A DNA stretch of 64,000 nt. It comes from Pyxidicoccus trucidator (lineage in GTDB: Bacteria; Myxococcota; Myxococcia; Myxococcales; Myxococcaceae). Of this stretch, positions 17,201 to 25,491 are shown piece after piece (within the stretch, counting starts at the first letter, position 1; every line of letters begins with the position of its first letter). A model generated the notes under the pieces. That model was not told the origin of the DNA. It ran no database searches and saw only the letters and a list, made by a program, of their open reading frames with translations. Location: contig NZ_JAAIXZ010000006.1 in assembly GCF_010894435.1 (NCBI RefSeq), forward strand, positions 434,001-498,000. Direction: 5' to 3'. A program made the position numbers and the translations under genes.

Positions 17201-18322
17201 CAGCTCGCCCACGTCCTCCGCGTCGAGGTGCGACGTCAGCCCGGCCACGTCCGCGAGCCGGCAGGCCACCAGCGTCACCTGCCGCCGCTGCGGTGCCGCG
17301 ATTCGGGACACCTGCCGCCGGGAGGAGGGCCCCTCTTCCACCTGGCGCAGCCGCTCGCGCAGCTCCACCGCGGAGCCGAGCCGCTCCTCGGGAGCCTTGG
17401 CCAGCAGCGACATCAGCAGCCGGTCCACCTCCTCCGTCAGCGCGGGGACCCGCTCCCGCGCGGACGGGGCCGGCGCCTTGGAGATGACGCGCGCGCGAAT
17501 CTCCTCTGGCGAGCCCACGTACGGCGGCTCTCCGGTGAGCAGCTCGAACAGGAGGACGCCGGCCGACCACAGGTCGGTGCGCGCGTCCTGCGCCTCCCCC
17601 CGCCACTGCTCGGGCGACATGTACGGCGGCGTGCCCGCGGTGGACAGCGACACGTCCGGCGGCGCGCTGGCGGCGGCGAGCCAGGCGAGGCCGAAGTCGA
17701 GAATCTTCACCACGCCCTTGCGGGTGATGAAGACGTTGCTGGGCTTGAGGTCGCGGTGGACGATGTGGTGCTCGTGCGCGTGCGCCAGCCCCGCGGCCAC
17801 CGCGTCGAGAATCTCCAGGGCCCGTCGGGGCCCCGGCCTTCCGCGCCGCAGCAGGGCGGACAGGGACTCGCCCTCCAGGCACTCCATGACGAGGAAGGGG
17901 ACCGGGGGCTCCCCTGGCTCACTGCTCCAGACGTCCACGTTGAAGATGCGGACGATGTGCTCGTGGTCCAGCTGGGCAATCGCCCGGCCCTCCTGCCGCA
18001 GCAGCTCGATCATCGGCGCCTCGGCCAGGGACTCGTGGGGGATGAGGAACTTCAGCGCCACCAGCCGCTGCAGCACGGTGTCGCGCGCACGGAAGACCTG
18101 TCCCATGGCACCGCCGCCAAGCTCCTCGAGCACCTCGTAGCGCCGCCCGTCGCGGTCCCCCATCCGCATGCCGGGCACGGGCAGGCGCGGAGGCACGGAG
18201 GCCCGTGCCACGCGCCTTAGGAACGTGTCCTCGAAGTCCTCCCGGTCGAGCGCTTCCACGTCCGGCTCCACCCCCGGCGCGGAGCCCTCATGTCCCTTCT
18301 CGTCACCGGTCCAATCTGGCAT
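14258..18322 (-). CDS. Ser/Thr protein kinase - cyclase-like - AAA ATPase - TPR receptor (1354 aa)
   Basis: Domains in order: a Hanks-type kinase, about 62-330, with VALKF (K91), HRDLKPSN (D191), DFG 209-211 and TPPYMSPEQW; a class III cyclase-like domain, about 345-520, with the first metal Asp kept (LADVAGLT) but GEEVLGCFG in place of the usual GD; an AAA/NTPase module, about 545-800, with Walker A GEAGMGKSR and Walker B VLAEVEDLHWAD; then TPR-like helices to the end. This architecture is common in myxobacteria and integrates signals into phosphorylation. The ATG at 18322 is preceded by GGGGGAG. Kinase activity is likely; cyclase activity is doubtful. Confidence 0.9.
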   Translation of the reverse strand: MPDWTGDEKGHEGSAPGVEPDVEALDREDFEDTFLRRVARASVPPRLPVPGMRMGDRDGRRYEVLEELGGGAMGQVFRARDTVLQRLVALKFLIPHESLAEAPMIELLRQEGRAIAQLDHEHIVRIFNVDVWSSEPGEPPVPFLVMECLEGESLSALLRRGRPGPRRALEILDAVAAGLAHAHEHHIVHRDLKPSNVFITRKGVVKILDFGLAWLAAASAPPDVSLSTAGTPPYMSPEQWRGEAQDARTDLWSAGVLLFELLTGEPPYVGSPEEIRARVISKAPAPSARERVPALTEEVDRLLMSLLAKAPEERLGSAVELRERLRQVEEGPSSRRQVSRIAAPQRRQVTLVACRLADVAGLTSHLDAEDVGELEAAFHRSCTEVFTEHGGTVVLCVGEEVLGCFGHPAAREDDSERAMNAGLRLATTVAPALQESLLLAPGRELALQVGIHTDMVVLDDTSIQGEAPRMVTWIARQAKPGTVYLSDSTLALVRGAFVTQPLDSMRFTGLSGVRDVKLHQLLRPRRTASRFDRSLVARPLTPLVGRRSELQRLMGWWQEARGGHGVCGLITGEAGMGKSRLLRELRERVPSFMAIRLRCQCWPQATTSAFAPIIDLLRHLLHLDVEGSPNQHRARLEAGLGALGLGHQRTWVLSSLVGLSGEEGAPHLRYTPDRLKQDTLEALTALLLRLGEDRPVLAEVEDLHWADPSTLQLLGVLLERLPRTRTCLLLTARPDFRPPWPVSGDIRRLALERLPAAIAGELVRRAAGRQGLPSELVAHLVAKTDGVPLFAEELTRTVVERPPGEQGAPATLALSVPLSLRELLITRLDRLPGPRKELAQLCAVVGRSFSYALIAALSGWSDTALRNDLAELVSEGLLQPEEGLEPRFGFRHALIQDVATDSLPKQQRRLYHRRVARVLAEQFPEVSEAQPELLAWHYSGSGQTEAALRWWARAGELASRRSANVEALSHFRQALELLLTLPPSRERSGQELKLLCAMGLPLVQVQGYHSAEGEQLYTRMLALMRELEDDLPRLEPPYWVPFSYAFARARWSEAHEVAERLVRLGRGHGQRELLALGYRMMAVDFFTWGQVPAALEHVELALAFSDFGLEHHQVLAVKHWVNPRVAALAYGAVVHAVVDAPERSREYGRQALRLAMDIGHPNTTAFALLYVSLACQLRREPHEALELCDRNIALSREHHFRLWLGWASLIRGWAQAMMGSAREGLALMQSALTQWRRSGFAAGLPHFLGMLAEIHLLLGQAEEALDTVREALALVESTEERSYEAMLRGLEAEALGGLGRDREAEAAFARALSVAEAQGALGYGRLVREGRIGHPRVELPMPSTTRLEDSAPGS

Positions 18323-18623
18323 CGCCGACTCTCCCCCGGTCACGGCGCGCGTCCGGCGGCCACCTGCGTTCACGTTAGGAACGGTGCCCGGGCTCAACAA
18401 GGAATCGCCTGGAGCCTGCCCTGGTCGTCCGCCCACGCCCGGGGGCTCGCATCACCCTCGGGGCCGAGACAGGCATCTCCGCACCTGCCTGCCCTCGCTC
18501 CCCGGGGCTGGACAAGCAGGCGCGTCCCAGGAGCCGCGCCCGTTCTCTCCCACGCGGGCCGGCGTCACATCAACGGCACGGGGATTCGCTCCGGTGGACC
18601 CCGAGCCCGGAGGGGGGACGACC
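18323..18623. other. 301-bp divergent intergenic region
   Basis: This lies between the kinase receptor (minus) and the DyP-associated gene (plus). It ends in the strong ribosome site GGAGGGGGGACGACC before ATG 18624. No repeat, hairpin with T-run or clear promoter element was recognised. Confidence 0.5.
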
Positions 18624-20225
18624 ATGCGCCATGGCACAACCACCGTCATCACGCGCGTCCTGCCGGGCGAGCGCGAAGCGCTGGAGGCGACCCTCGCGGA
18701 GGCCTCCCGGCTCCGCACCGCGCTCTTCTCCGGCGTGCCCGGCCTGCACTTCGCGCGCTGGGCCATCATCGACCTGACGCCGCCGGAGCACACCCAGGGG
18801 CCGAGGGACGAGCGGCTCATCTTCGGCGCCGACTTCACCGTACCGGATGGGGATGGAGCCCCTGTCGCGCTCGACCGGTGGCTGCTCCACGGGCTCATCT
18901 CCTGGCTGTGGGGGCTGCGCGAGCAGGGGGCTCGCGAGGCCAGCCTGTTCGATGACCTCTACCGCGCCTGCCGCGACTATCCGGAAGCGGGGCTGGAGGA
19001 CCCGGACGCGGTGGAGGCGTACCTGCTGCGGCACCGCGCGGATGCCACCACCCGGCATGTGGACTTCGTCTATCGCTTCGCGCACCCCGAGGAGCTGCGG
19101 GACTCCGTGGACGTGCTCCGCGCGGTGAACCAGCACCTGGACGCGCGGGCCCGGCTGCTCGCGGAGACACCCTGGCGCGGAGGTCGGGGCGAGCTGCCGT
19201 ACCTGCACCGTGAGCTGTGCGACGTGGCGAGGTCCGTCTCGTCCCATGTCTTCGACCCCGACTGGAAGCAGCGGCTGTCCGCCGCCCGGGACGCCGCGGC
19301 CTCCGCCACGCTGGCGTACCCCTTCACCCGCTACCTCGGCTCGCTGCCGGTGGTGCTGGGGTTGAAGGCGTGGCTCTCCCTGCGCGGACCGAAGCCGCCC
19401 GTGAAGGAGTGGAGCGCGTGCGCGCCGGAGCTGTCGGCGACCCGCAGCCCTCCGGCACCCCATGACGCCCTGGTGCAGAACCCCATGGTGCACGTGGCGC
19501 GAGTCACCGGAGGCCCGCTGGCGGTGAAGCTGGTGAAGGTCGCCCTGCGCAGCGTGGACCAGCGCCTCAGCCGCTACGTGGTGGGGATGAACCACATCCA
19601 GACCATCCACTGCGCGCGGTGGCTGCTGTACTCGGACGGGGACGGCGGGCCCCACCACCTCATCTTCTTCAGCAACTACGACGACAGCTGGGAGGCGTAC
19701 ATCGACGCGTTCGTGGACCACGCGGACGTGCGCGCCTTCCTGGAGCTCATCTGGAGCCGGACCGACGGCTTCCCTGCGAAGACGCGCGGCCACGCGCCCC
19801 GGCGGACCTGGTGGGGCGGGTGGAAGAAGCGGCTGTCCGTGGAGCCCTTCAAGGCCTGGCTGCGCGGGCACGAGGTGCCCACCCGCGTCTGGTACAGCGC
19901 CGCCCTGGACGGAGGCCCCCGCCAGCGGCACTCCGTCCTCCTGCTGCACAACGCGCTCCGGCTGCGGGAGTTGCTGGTGCGCGAGCACCTGGACCGGCCG
20001 CTGCGGGACTGGTCCGCGCGCCGGGCCTTCGCCGCGTTCCTGTCCCGAGGGGCGTGCGACCCGGGCCGCGCGCTGCTCCGGCTGCCTGCCCTCGTCACCC
20101 ACTCACTGTCCTGGCTCACCACCGCCCTTCGCGGGCGGCGGCGAGTCCTCTGGAGGAACCGCCGTGGACTCACCCCATCTGGATTCGAGCCGCCTCCCCT
20201 CGCCGGGCCGGCGCCCCTCGCCTGA
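18624..20225 (+). CDS. Peroxidase-associated protein with two ferredoxin-like repeats (533 aa)
   Basis: No signal peptide. Two segments resemble each other. In residues 1-130, ITRVLPG is followed by LHFARWAIIDL and LIFGADFT. In residues 285-400, HVARVTGG is followed by IHCARWLLY, LIFFSNYDDSWEAYIDAF and WSRTDGFP. The paired 'HxARW...LIF' pattern suggests two dimeric alpha-beta-barrel (ferredoxin-like) modules, the fold also used by DyP peroxidases. The gene overlaps the DyP gene by 62 bp, so the two are translationally coupled. The biochemical role is unknown; it may be a non-heme partner of the peroxidase. Confidence 0.75.
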   Translation: MRHGTTTVITRVLPGEREALEATLAEASRLRTALFSGVPGLHFARWAIIDLTPPEHTQGPRDERLIFGADFTVPDGDGAPVALDRWLLHGLISWLWGLREQGAREASLFDDLYRACRDYPEAGLEDPDAVEAYLLRHRADATTRHVDFVYRFAHPEELRDSVDVLRAVNQHLDARARLLAETPWRGGRGELPYLHRELCDVARSVSSHVFDPDWKQRLSAARDAAASATLAYPFTRYLGSLPVVLGLKAWLSLRGPKPPVKEWSACAPELSATRSPPAPHDALVQNPMVHVARVTGGPLAVKLVKVALRSVDQRLSRYVVGMNHIQTIHCARWLLYSDGDGGPHHLIFFSNYDDSWEAYIDAFVDHADVRAFLELIWSRTDGFPAKTRGHAPRRTWWGGWKKRLSVEPFKAWLRGHEVPTRVWYSAALDGGPRQRHSVLLLHNALRLRELLVREHLDRPLRDWSARRAFAAFLSRGACDPGRALLRLPALVTHSLSWLTTALRGRRRVLWRNRRGLTPSGFEPPPLAGPAPLA

Positions 20226-21726
20226 CGCACGGCCCGAGCTGGACCTGGGCGACGTGCAGGGCCTGCTGCTGCACGGCTACCGGCAGATGCACGAAATAGC
20301 GCTGCTGTTCCTGCGCATCGACGACGCGGCCCTGTGCCGACAGTGGCTCGGAGAGCTGGCGCATGGGGCCATCACCTCCGCGGACCCGCTGGAGCACCAG
20401 CGCCGGGCCCGCGAGAAGGGCCAGGGCTACTCGCGCATCAACGTCGCGCTGACACCCCGGGGGCTCGCGGCGCTCGGCATCCCCGACGAGGTGCTGGCCA
20501 CCCTTCCCTTCGAGCTGCGCGAGGGCATGGCGCGCCGCGCGCGGGAGCACCTGCGCGACGTGGAAGCCAATGACCCGGATGAATGGCAACTGGGCGGCAC
20601 GAAGCACGAGGACGAAATCCACGTGCTGCTCCTGCTCTACGCGGTGGATGGCCCGCGAATGGAGCGGCTCCTCCATGACTACAGCATGCGCGCGGCCCAG
20701 CAGGGCCTGCGGGGGATTCATGTGCAGCGAGGCCGGCGCGAGCACCGCCCTGGGGACCCACCCGGCTACTTCCGGGACCACTTCGGCTTCCTGGACGGAC
20801 TGTCCCAGCCGCGCATCGAGGGCTTCAAGGACCCCGAAGGGCACCCGCGCGACTACGACCGACCGGTGAAGCGCGGCGAGTTCATCCTCGGCTACCTCAA
20901 CGAGTACGCGGAGCGTCCGCTGTCGCCCTGCGTGCCGGCACGGCTCGACCCCGGGAGCACGCTGCCTGACAGCCCGGGCCGCGACGGCTGGAGGGACCTG
21001 GGCCACAACGGGAGCTATCTCGTGGTGCGCAAGCTGGAGCAGGACGTGGGCGAGTTCGAGCGCTTCCTCGAAGGAGATGCCGCGCTCGCGCCGGAGGGCA
21101 CGCCGGGAAACAGGCGCGAGTGGCTGGCCGCGAAGCTCGTGGGCCGCTGGCGCAATGGCGCGCCGCTGTCGGCGAAGCGCTGCCCGCTGCACCGCTTCCT
21201 GCCCTTCCTGTTCCGCCGGGAGAAGGCGAAGCCGCCGCTCGTGGCCCAGAGCAGCGCGAAGGACGTGGACAACAGCTTCCTCTACGCGCGTGACGACCCG
21301 CACGGCTACGGCTGCCCGATGACGGCGCACACGCGGCGCTGCAACCCGCGCGACGCCCTGCCCCCTTCGCGTGAAGTCTCGCTGGAGGTGACGCGACGGC
21401 ATCGCCTGGTGAGGCGCGGCTTCAACTACGACGACGCGAGCGGCAAGGGGCTGCTCTTCCTCGCGCTCAACGCCAGCCTGGGCCGCCAGTTCGAGTTCAT
21501 CCAGCGCAGCTGGGTCCACTTCGACCAGCTTGGAGGGGTGGAGGGCGCGGAGGACCCACTGTCCGGAGATGGGGGTGGAAGGCTGCTCATTCCCCAGAAA
21601 CCCGTACGCCAGTGCGTGGCCGACTTGCGGCGCTTCGTGACCACGCGGGGAGGCGGGTATTTTTTTATGCCGAGCATGAAAGCCTTGAGGTTCCTCGCGG
21701 CACTCGGCGCCGCACCTCCGGTGTGA
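20164..21726 (+). CDS. DyP-type heme peroxidase (520 aa)
   Basis: Uses H2O2 to oxidise dyes, phenolics or unknown substrates. The family hallmark GXXDG is present (HFGFLDGLSQP), with the proximal histidine in MTAHTRRCNPRDA and the distal arginine region HRLVRRGFNYDD. The C-terminal GLLFLALNASLGRQFEFIQRSW block is also typical of the family. At 520 residues it is longer than type A/B enzymes and fits the larger C/D class. No Tat or Sec signal is evident. GTG 20164 has GGAGG upstream and lies inside the previous gene. Confidence 0.92.
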   Translation: MDSPHLDSSRLPSPGRRPSPDARPELDLGDVQGLLLHGYRQMHEIALLFLRIDDAALCRQWLGELAHGAITSADPLEHQRRAREKGQGYSRINVALTPRGLAALGIPDEVLATLPFELREGMARRAREHLRDVEANDPDEWQLGGTKHEDEIHVLLLLYAVDGPRMERLLHDYSMRAAQQGLRGIHVQRGRREHRPGDPPGYFRDHFGFLDGLSQPRIEGFKDPEGHPRDYDRPVKRGEFILGYLNEYAERPLSPCVPARLDPGSTLPDSPGRDGWRDLGHNGSYLVVRKLEQDVGEFERFLEGDAALAPEGTPGNRREWLAAKLVGRWRNGAPLSAKRCPLHRFLPFLFRREKAKPPLVAQSSAKDVDNSFLYARDDPHGYGCPMTAHTRRCNPRDALPPSREVSLEVTRRHRLVRRGFNYDDASGKGLLFLALNASLGRQFEFIQRSWVHFDQLGGVEGAEDPLSGDGGGRLLIPQKPVRQCVADLRRFVTTRGGGYFFMPSMKALRFLAALGAAPPV

Positions 21727-21834
21727 GGCGCGCGTCCGAGGGCGCGCGAAACTTGTCCGCGTGTCCGTTGTGGCAGACTCCTTCCTCAGGGGGTTTCAAG
21801 CACATTGGTCGCCACAGCACATCGGAGTCCGCGC

Positions 21835-22668
21835 ATGGCCAAGTGGGATGACCTCGTCATGGCGGTGCCCAGGCCCGCGGGCGGCAGGCTGAAGGACGAG
21901 GCCACGACGCTGCTGCTGGAGACGCTCCTGAGCACGGAGGAGGAGCAGCGCACGCTGCTGCGCGAACTTCACCGGGACGTGCGGCAGCTGCAGGAGGGGC
22001 CCTTCCACGCGGGCCGCATCCACCTGGAAGCAGCGCTGAAGCCCCACCGCATGCGCGACGACCAGATGGAGCTGCTCAAGGCCGCGCGCGCCAGCTTCAC
22101 GGACGCGCTGGGCATGGAGCGGGACAAGGCGCGCATCTCCCTCATCGCGCTGCACCTGGGCCTGTGCTGGTTGCTGCTCGGCGCGGAGAAGGACGCGCGC
22201 GAGTGGACGCTGATGGCACACCGCACGGCGGTGGAGTCCATGAAGGACATCCTCACCGAGGCCGCGAGCGACAAGGGCCTCACCCACAACCGGTACCTGG
22301 ACCCGGCGCTGACCTTCTTCATGTTCTTCACCAGCGCGGCCACGTTGGGCGCCGGCTACCTGTTCTGGGACCAGGTCATCAGCAAGCGCGCCGACAAGGT
22401 GATGCGGCGGGCGCTGACGCAGCTGGAGTACCTGGCGGACTACGTGGACACCGTGGGCGAGATTCGCGTCCGCCTGGGAGAAGCCCCCACGGATGTGCCC
22501 CGCTACGAGCTGACCCACGGGTTGGACGAGAGCCAGTACCTCTCCCGCGTCACCATCCGGAAGCTCATCAGCGACAAGGAGGCCATGTACTTCAACGGCC
22601 GCGAGACGCGGAAGGTGACCTGGAGCGACTCGGAGCGCTCCGAGGTCATCACCCGCGAGCTGCTGTAG
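21835..22668 (+). CDS. Predicted membrane protein of unknown function (277 aa)
   Basis: Mostly helical. Hydrophobic segments around residues 104-122 (SLIALHLGLCWLLLG) and 152-180 (ALTFFMFFTSAATLGAGYLFW) suggest two membrane passes. The flanks are charged and probably coiled (LLSTEEEQRTLLRELHRDVRQ). ATG 21835 with GGAG upstream is preferred over a TTG ten codons earlier. A GC hairpin (CGGCCCG/CGGGCCG, 22675-22693) follows the stop. No family was recognised. Confidence 0.7.
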   Translation: MAKWDDLVMAVPRPAGGRLKDEATTLLLETLLSTEEEQRTLLRELHRDVRQLQEGPFHAGRIHLEAALKPHRMRDDQMELLKAARASFTDALGMERDKARISLIALHLGLCWLLLGAEKDAREWTLMAHRTAVESMKDILTEAASDKGLTHNRYLDPALTFFMFFTSAATLGAGYLFWDQVISKRADKVMRRALTQLEYLADYVDTVGEIRVRLGEAPTDVPRYELTHGLDESQYLSRVTIRKLISDKEAMYFNGRETRKVTWSDSERSEVITRELL

Positions 22669-22890
22669 GTGTCACGGCCCGGACAGCGGGCCGGCCCTGC
22701 CCGCCAGGACGCCCCAGGCAATGGGGCGCCGGCACCGTCGTAGAGCTGACGTACCCACCGCGAACGGGAGGGGGCGGCCCACATCGCCCCCGAATGTCAC
22801 AACCCCGTTTGACGGTGTTTTCAGGAAAGCCTCGGACGGCACGTCAGAGGGGGGCGCCATAGTGCGCGACTTCCTGAAAGGAGGGCGACG

Positions 22891-22989
22891 GTGATGGCTC
22901 AGACGATGCTCGTATTCATTCCAGTCATTTTGCTGCTCGCCGCGGCGGTGGCGATTCCACGTCCCCGCCGGCGGTCCCGGCGGTGGTAG
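22891..22989 (+). CDS. Tiny single-pass membrane protein (31-32 aa)
   Basis: A GTG-ATG pair (22891, 22894) follows AAAGGAGG at ideal spacing. From ATG 22894 the product has 31 residues: a hydrophobic stretch (MLVFIPVILLLAAAVAIP) and a basic tail (RPRRRSRRW). A strong 11-bp hairpin starts six bases after the stop. The size, Shine-Dalgarno, transmembrane segment with positive tail and private hairpin together argue for a real small membrane protein. Function unknown; it could be a leader peptide, a membrane regulator or a type I toxin-like peptide. Confidence 0.6.
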   Translation: MMAQTMLVFIPVILLLAAAVAIPRPRRRSRRW

Positions 22990-22994
22990 GCACC

Positions 22995-23022
22995 GGCGGG
23001 GTACCCGATGAGGTGCCCCGCC
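22995..23022 (+). terminator. Strong hairpin after the 31-residue ORF
   Basis: GGCGGGGTACC (22995-23005) pairs with GGTGCCCCGCC (23012-23022), with one G-T wobble, over a six-base loop. No T-run follows, as is common in high-GC terminators. Confidence 0.6.
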
Positions 23023-23165
23023 CTTCCGCCCGCTTCACTCACTGAGCGGGCGCTTTCGAGGGTGCTCGGAGGAGCCCCCGGGGCAGGCACAGCGCGCCCC
23101 AAAGGTAGTGGTTGCGCGGTGGGTGTAGACTCCGCCCGCCCCACCCTCACCTCCTCCGAGACTCC

Positions 23166-23870
23166 GTGGCTGAACGTCCCACCGTCCTGGTCGTCGATGA
23201 TGATCCGCACCTGCGGGAAATCGTCCGCTTCGCGCTGGAGCAGGGCGGCTTCCACGTGGACGAGGCCGCGGACGGCCGCGCCGCGCTCGCACGGGTGGAG
23301 CGCGCCGTTCCCGCGCTCATCGTCCTGGACATCATGATGCCGGAGCTGGACGGGCTGGCCGTGTGCCGCGAGGTCCGGCGCAAGCACGAGCTGCCCATCG
23401 TCTTCCTCTCGTCGCGCGATGACGAGGTGGACCGCATCCTCGGCCTGGAGCTGGGGGGCGACGACTACCTCACCAAGCCCTTCAGCCCGCGCGAGCTGGT
23501 GGCGCGCGTGAAGGCGGTGCTGCGACGCGCCCGCCCCTCCCCCACCGCTCCGCCGGAGCCTGGCCCGCCCGCGTCCCGGATGCAGGAGCGCGGCCCGCTG
23601 CGCATGGACGCCGAGCGCTGGCGAGCGTGGTGGAGCGAGCGCGAGGTGGTGCTCACCGTCACCGAGTTCCAGCTGCTCGCCACGCTGCTGCGGGTGCCCG
23701 GAAAGGTGTTCACGCGCGACGAATTGATGACGCGCGTCTATGACGATGTGGTGGTGAGCGACCGCACCATCGACAGCCACGTGCGCCGGGTGCGGCAGAA
23801 GTTCGCCGTTGCTGGCGGAGAAGTCATCGAGACGGTGCATGGCCTTGGCTATCGGCTCGCCCTCCCCTAG
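23166..23870 (+). CDS. OmpR/PhoB-family response regulator (234 aa)
   Basis: Receiver domain, residues 5-118, with the acidic pair VVDDDPH, phosphoacceptor Asp in VLDIMMPELDG, Ser/Thr switch FLSSRDD and Lys in YLTKPFSP. A winged-helix DNA-binding domain occupies residues about 140-232 (LTVTEFQLLATLL, DRTIDSHVRRVRQKF). The GTG at 23166 is the most plausible start. The gene overlaps the kinase gene at 23839 by 32 bp. Target genes are unknown; the CreD-like operon facing it is a candidate. Confidence 0.93.
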   Translation: MAERPTVLVVDDDPHLREIVRFALEQGGFHVDEAADGRAALARVERAVPALIVLDIMMPELDGLAVCREVRRKHELPIVFLSSRDDEVDRILGLELGGDDYLTKPFSPRELVARVKAVLRRARPSPTAPPEPGPPASRMQERGPLRMDAERWRAWWSEREVVLTVTEFQLLATLLRVPGKVFTRDELMTRVYDDVVVSDRTIDSHVRRVRQKFAVAGGEVIETVHGLGYRLALP

Positions 23871-25491
23871 CCACCGGGCGCGACCGCGCCTGTGGATGGT
23901 CTTCGCCGCGGTGGGCGTGGCGGGCTTCGTGCTCACGCTCGCGGGCCTGTCCTTCGTGCGCGTCTATGACGACCAGCTCATCCGGCAGACGGAGTCGGAG
24001 CTCATCGCCCAGGGCGCGGTGGTGGCCGGCGTCTACCGTGAGCGGCTGCGCGACGCGGTGGGCGTCCAGGACTACGGCCGGGAGCGCATCGCCCGCTGGC
24101 CCTTCCCCGTCCCCGACGACAAGCGGCTCAAGCCCATCCTCCCTTCGCTCAAGGCGTCGGACGTGTCGTTGCCACCCGACGAGGCGCCGGCCGCCTCGCG
24201 CGTGCCCGCGGAGCCCCATGCCCGGGAGGCCGGCGCGAAGATGGGCCCGCTGCTCGAACAGGTGCGGGCCACCACCCTGGCCGGCATCCGCGTGGTGGAC
24301 ACCGAGGGCGTGGTGGTGGGCAGCAGCAGCCCGGGCCTGCTCGGCACTTCGCTGGCGAACCGCGTGGAGGTACAGCGGGCCCTGCGCGGCGAGCCCACCA
24401 GCGTGCTGCGCCGCCGCTACGCCGAGCCCGAGGACACGCCCATGGCTTCGCTCAGCCGGGACACGGGCATCCGCGTCTCGGTGGCCATCCCCGTGCTGGC
24501 GGAGGACCGCGTCTGGGGCGCGGTGGTGCTGGCGCGCACGCCGATGACGTTCGCCAAGGCCATCTACGCGGACCGGTGGAACCTGACGGCCACCGGCCTG
24601 GTGCTGATGGCGGCGGTGGCGCTGATGTCGCTGGCCGCGGGCGCGCTGGTGGGCCGTCCGGTGCGGGCGCTGGTGAAGCAGACGCGCGCCATCGCCGCGA
24701 GCGCGCCCTCGGGCTTCGAGCCGATGGCGCGCCCCATCGTCGCGGAGCTGGCCGAGCTGTCCGAGGCGCTCGCGGGCATGGCCACCGCGCTGCGCGACAG
24801 GAACCAGTACATCCGCTCGTTCGCGGCCAACGTGTCGCACGAGTTCAAGACCCCGCTGGCCTCCATCCAGGGCGCGGTGGAGCTGCTGCGGGACAGCGCG
24901 GACGTCATGTCGCCGGAGCAGCGGGCGCGCTTCCTCGCCAACGTCGACGCGGATGCGCGGCGCCTCACGCGACTGGTGCAGCGGCTGCTGGAGCTGGCGC
25001 GCGCGGACTCGATGACAGCCACGCCCGCGCAGTCGGAGCTGGGCCCGCTGCTGGAGTCGCTCGCCGCCCGCGCCCGCGCGGAGGGCATGACGGAGGTGCA
25101 CGTGGCGCCGGTGCCCGTCGGGCTGAAGCTGCCGCTACCGGCGGAGGTGCTGGACGACGTGCTCTGGCAGCTCGTCACCAACGCGCGCCAGCACGGCGGT
25201 GAGGGCGTGCGCGTGGACCTGGCGGTGGAGGCGGACGGCGCTGGCCCGGTGCGCGTGGTGGTGCGGGACAACGGGCGCGGCATCTCCGAGGCCAACCGGG
25301 CGCGCATCTTCGACGCCTTCTTCACCACCGCGCGCGAGCGGGGTGGCACCGGACTGGGACTCACCATCTCCCAGTCCATGCTGCGGGCCTTCGGCGCCGG
25401 GCTGGAGCTGCTGCCCGCGACAGGGGCCCCGGCCCCGGGCGCCGCCTTCGCCCTGGTGGCGGCGCCCGTGGACTCGCTTCAGCGGAAGTAG
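23839..25491 (+). CDS. Membrane sensor histidine kinase (550 aa)
   Basis: Two transmembrane segments (about 18-42 and 250-272) flank a periplasmic double-Cache-like sensor region of about 200 residues. A HAMP-like linker, the H-box FAANVSHEFKTPLAS, the N-box VTNARQHGG, G1 RDNGRGIS and G2 GGTGLGLTIS are all intact. It should autophosphorylate and pass phosphate to the regulator encoded just upstream. The layout resembles CreC/BaeS-type kinases. The 3' end overlaps the convergent gene at 25479 by 13 bp. Confidence 0.93.
   Translation: MALAIGSPSPSHRARPRLWMVFAAVGVAGFVLTLAGLSFVRVYDDQLIRQTESELIAQGAVVAGVYRERLRDAVGVQDYGRERIARWPFPVPDDKRLKPILPSLKASDVSLPPDEAPAASRVPAEPHAREAGAKMGPLLEQVRATTLAGIRVVDTEGVVVGSSSPGLLGTSLANRVEVQRALRGEPTSVLRRRYAEPEDTPMASLSRDTGIRVSVAIPVLAEDRVWGAVVLARTPMTFAKAIYADRWNLTATGLVLMAAVALMSLAAGALVGRPVRALVKQTRAIAASAPSGFEPMARPIVAELAELSEALAGMATALRDRNQYIRSFAANVSHEFKTPLASIQGAVELLRDSADVMSPEQRARFLANVDADARRLTRLVQRLLELARADSMTATPAQSELGPLLESLAARARAEGMTEVHVAPVPVGLKLPLPAEVLDDVLWQLVTNARQHGGEGVRVDLAVEADGAGPVRVVVRDNGRGISEANRARIFDAFFTTARERGGTGLGLTISQSMLRAFGAGLELLPATGAPAPGAAFALVAAPVDSLQRK

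Noticed and set aside
14321-18220. A 1299-codon open frame on the plus strand opposite the kinase receptor
   Set aside because: It is an antisense shadow of a high-GC gene: rich in Gln, Arg, Leu and His with no domain signature, while the minus strand has intact kinase and ATPase motifs.
22675-22693. Terminator after the gene at 21835
   Set aside because: The 7-bp GC hairpin is perfect but has no T-run and a small loop, and such hairpins arise often at this GC level. It is mentioned only in the gene entry.
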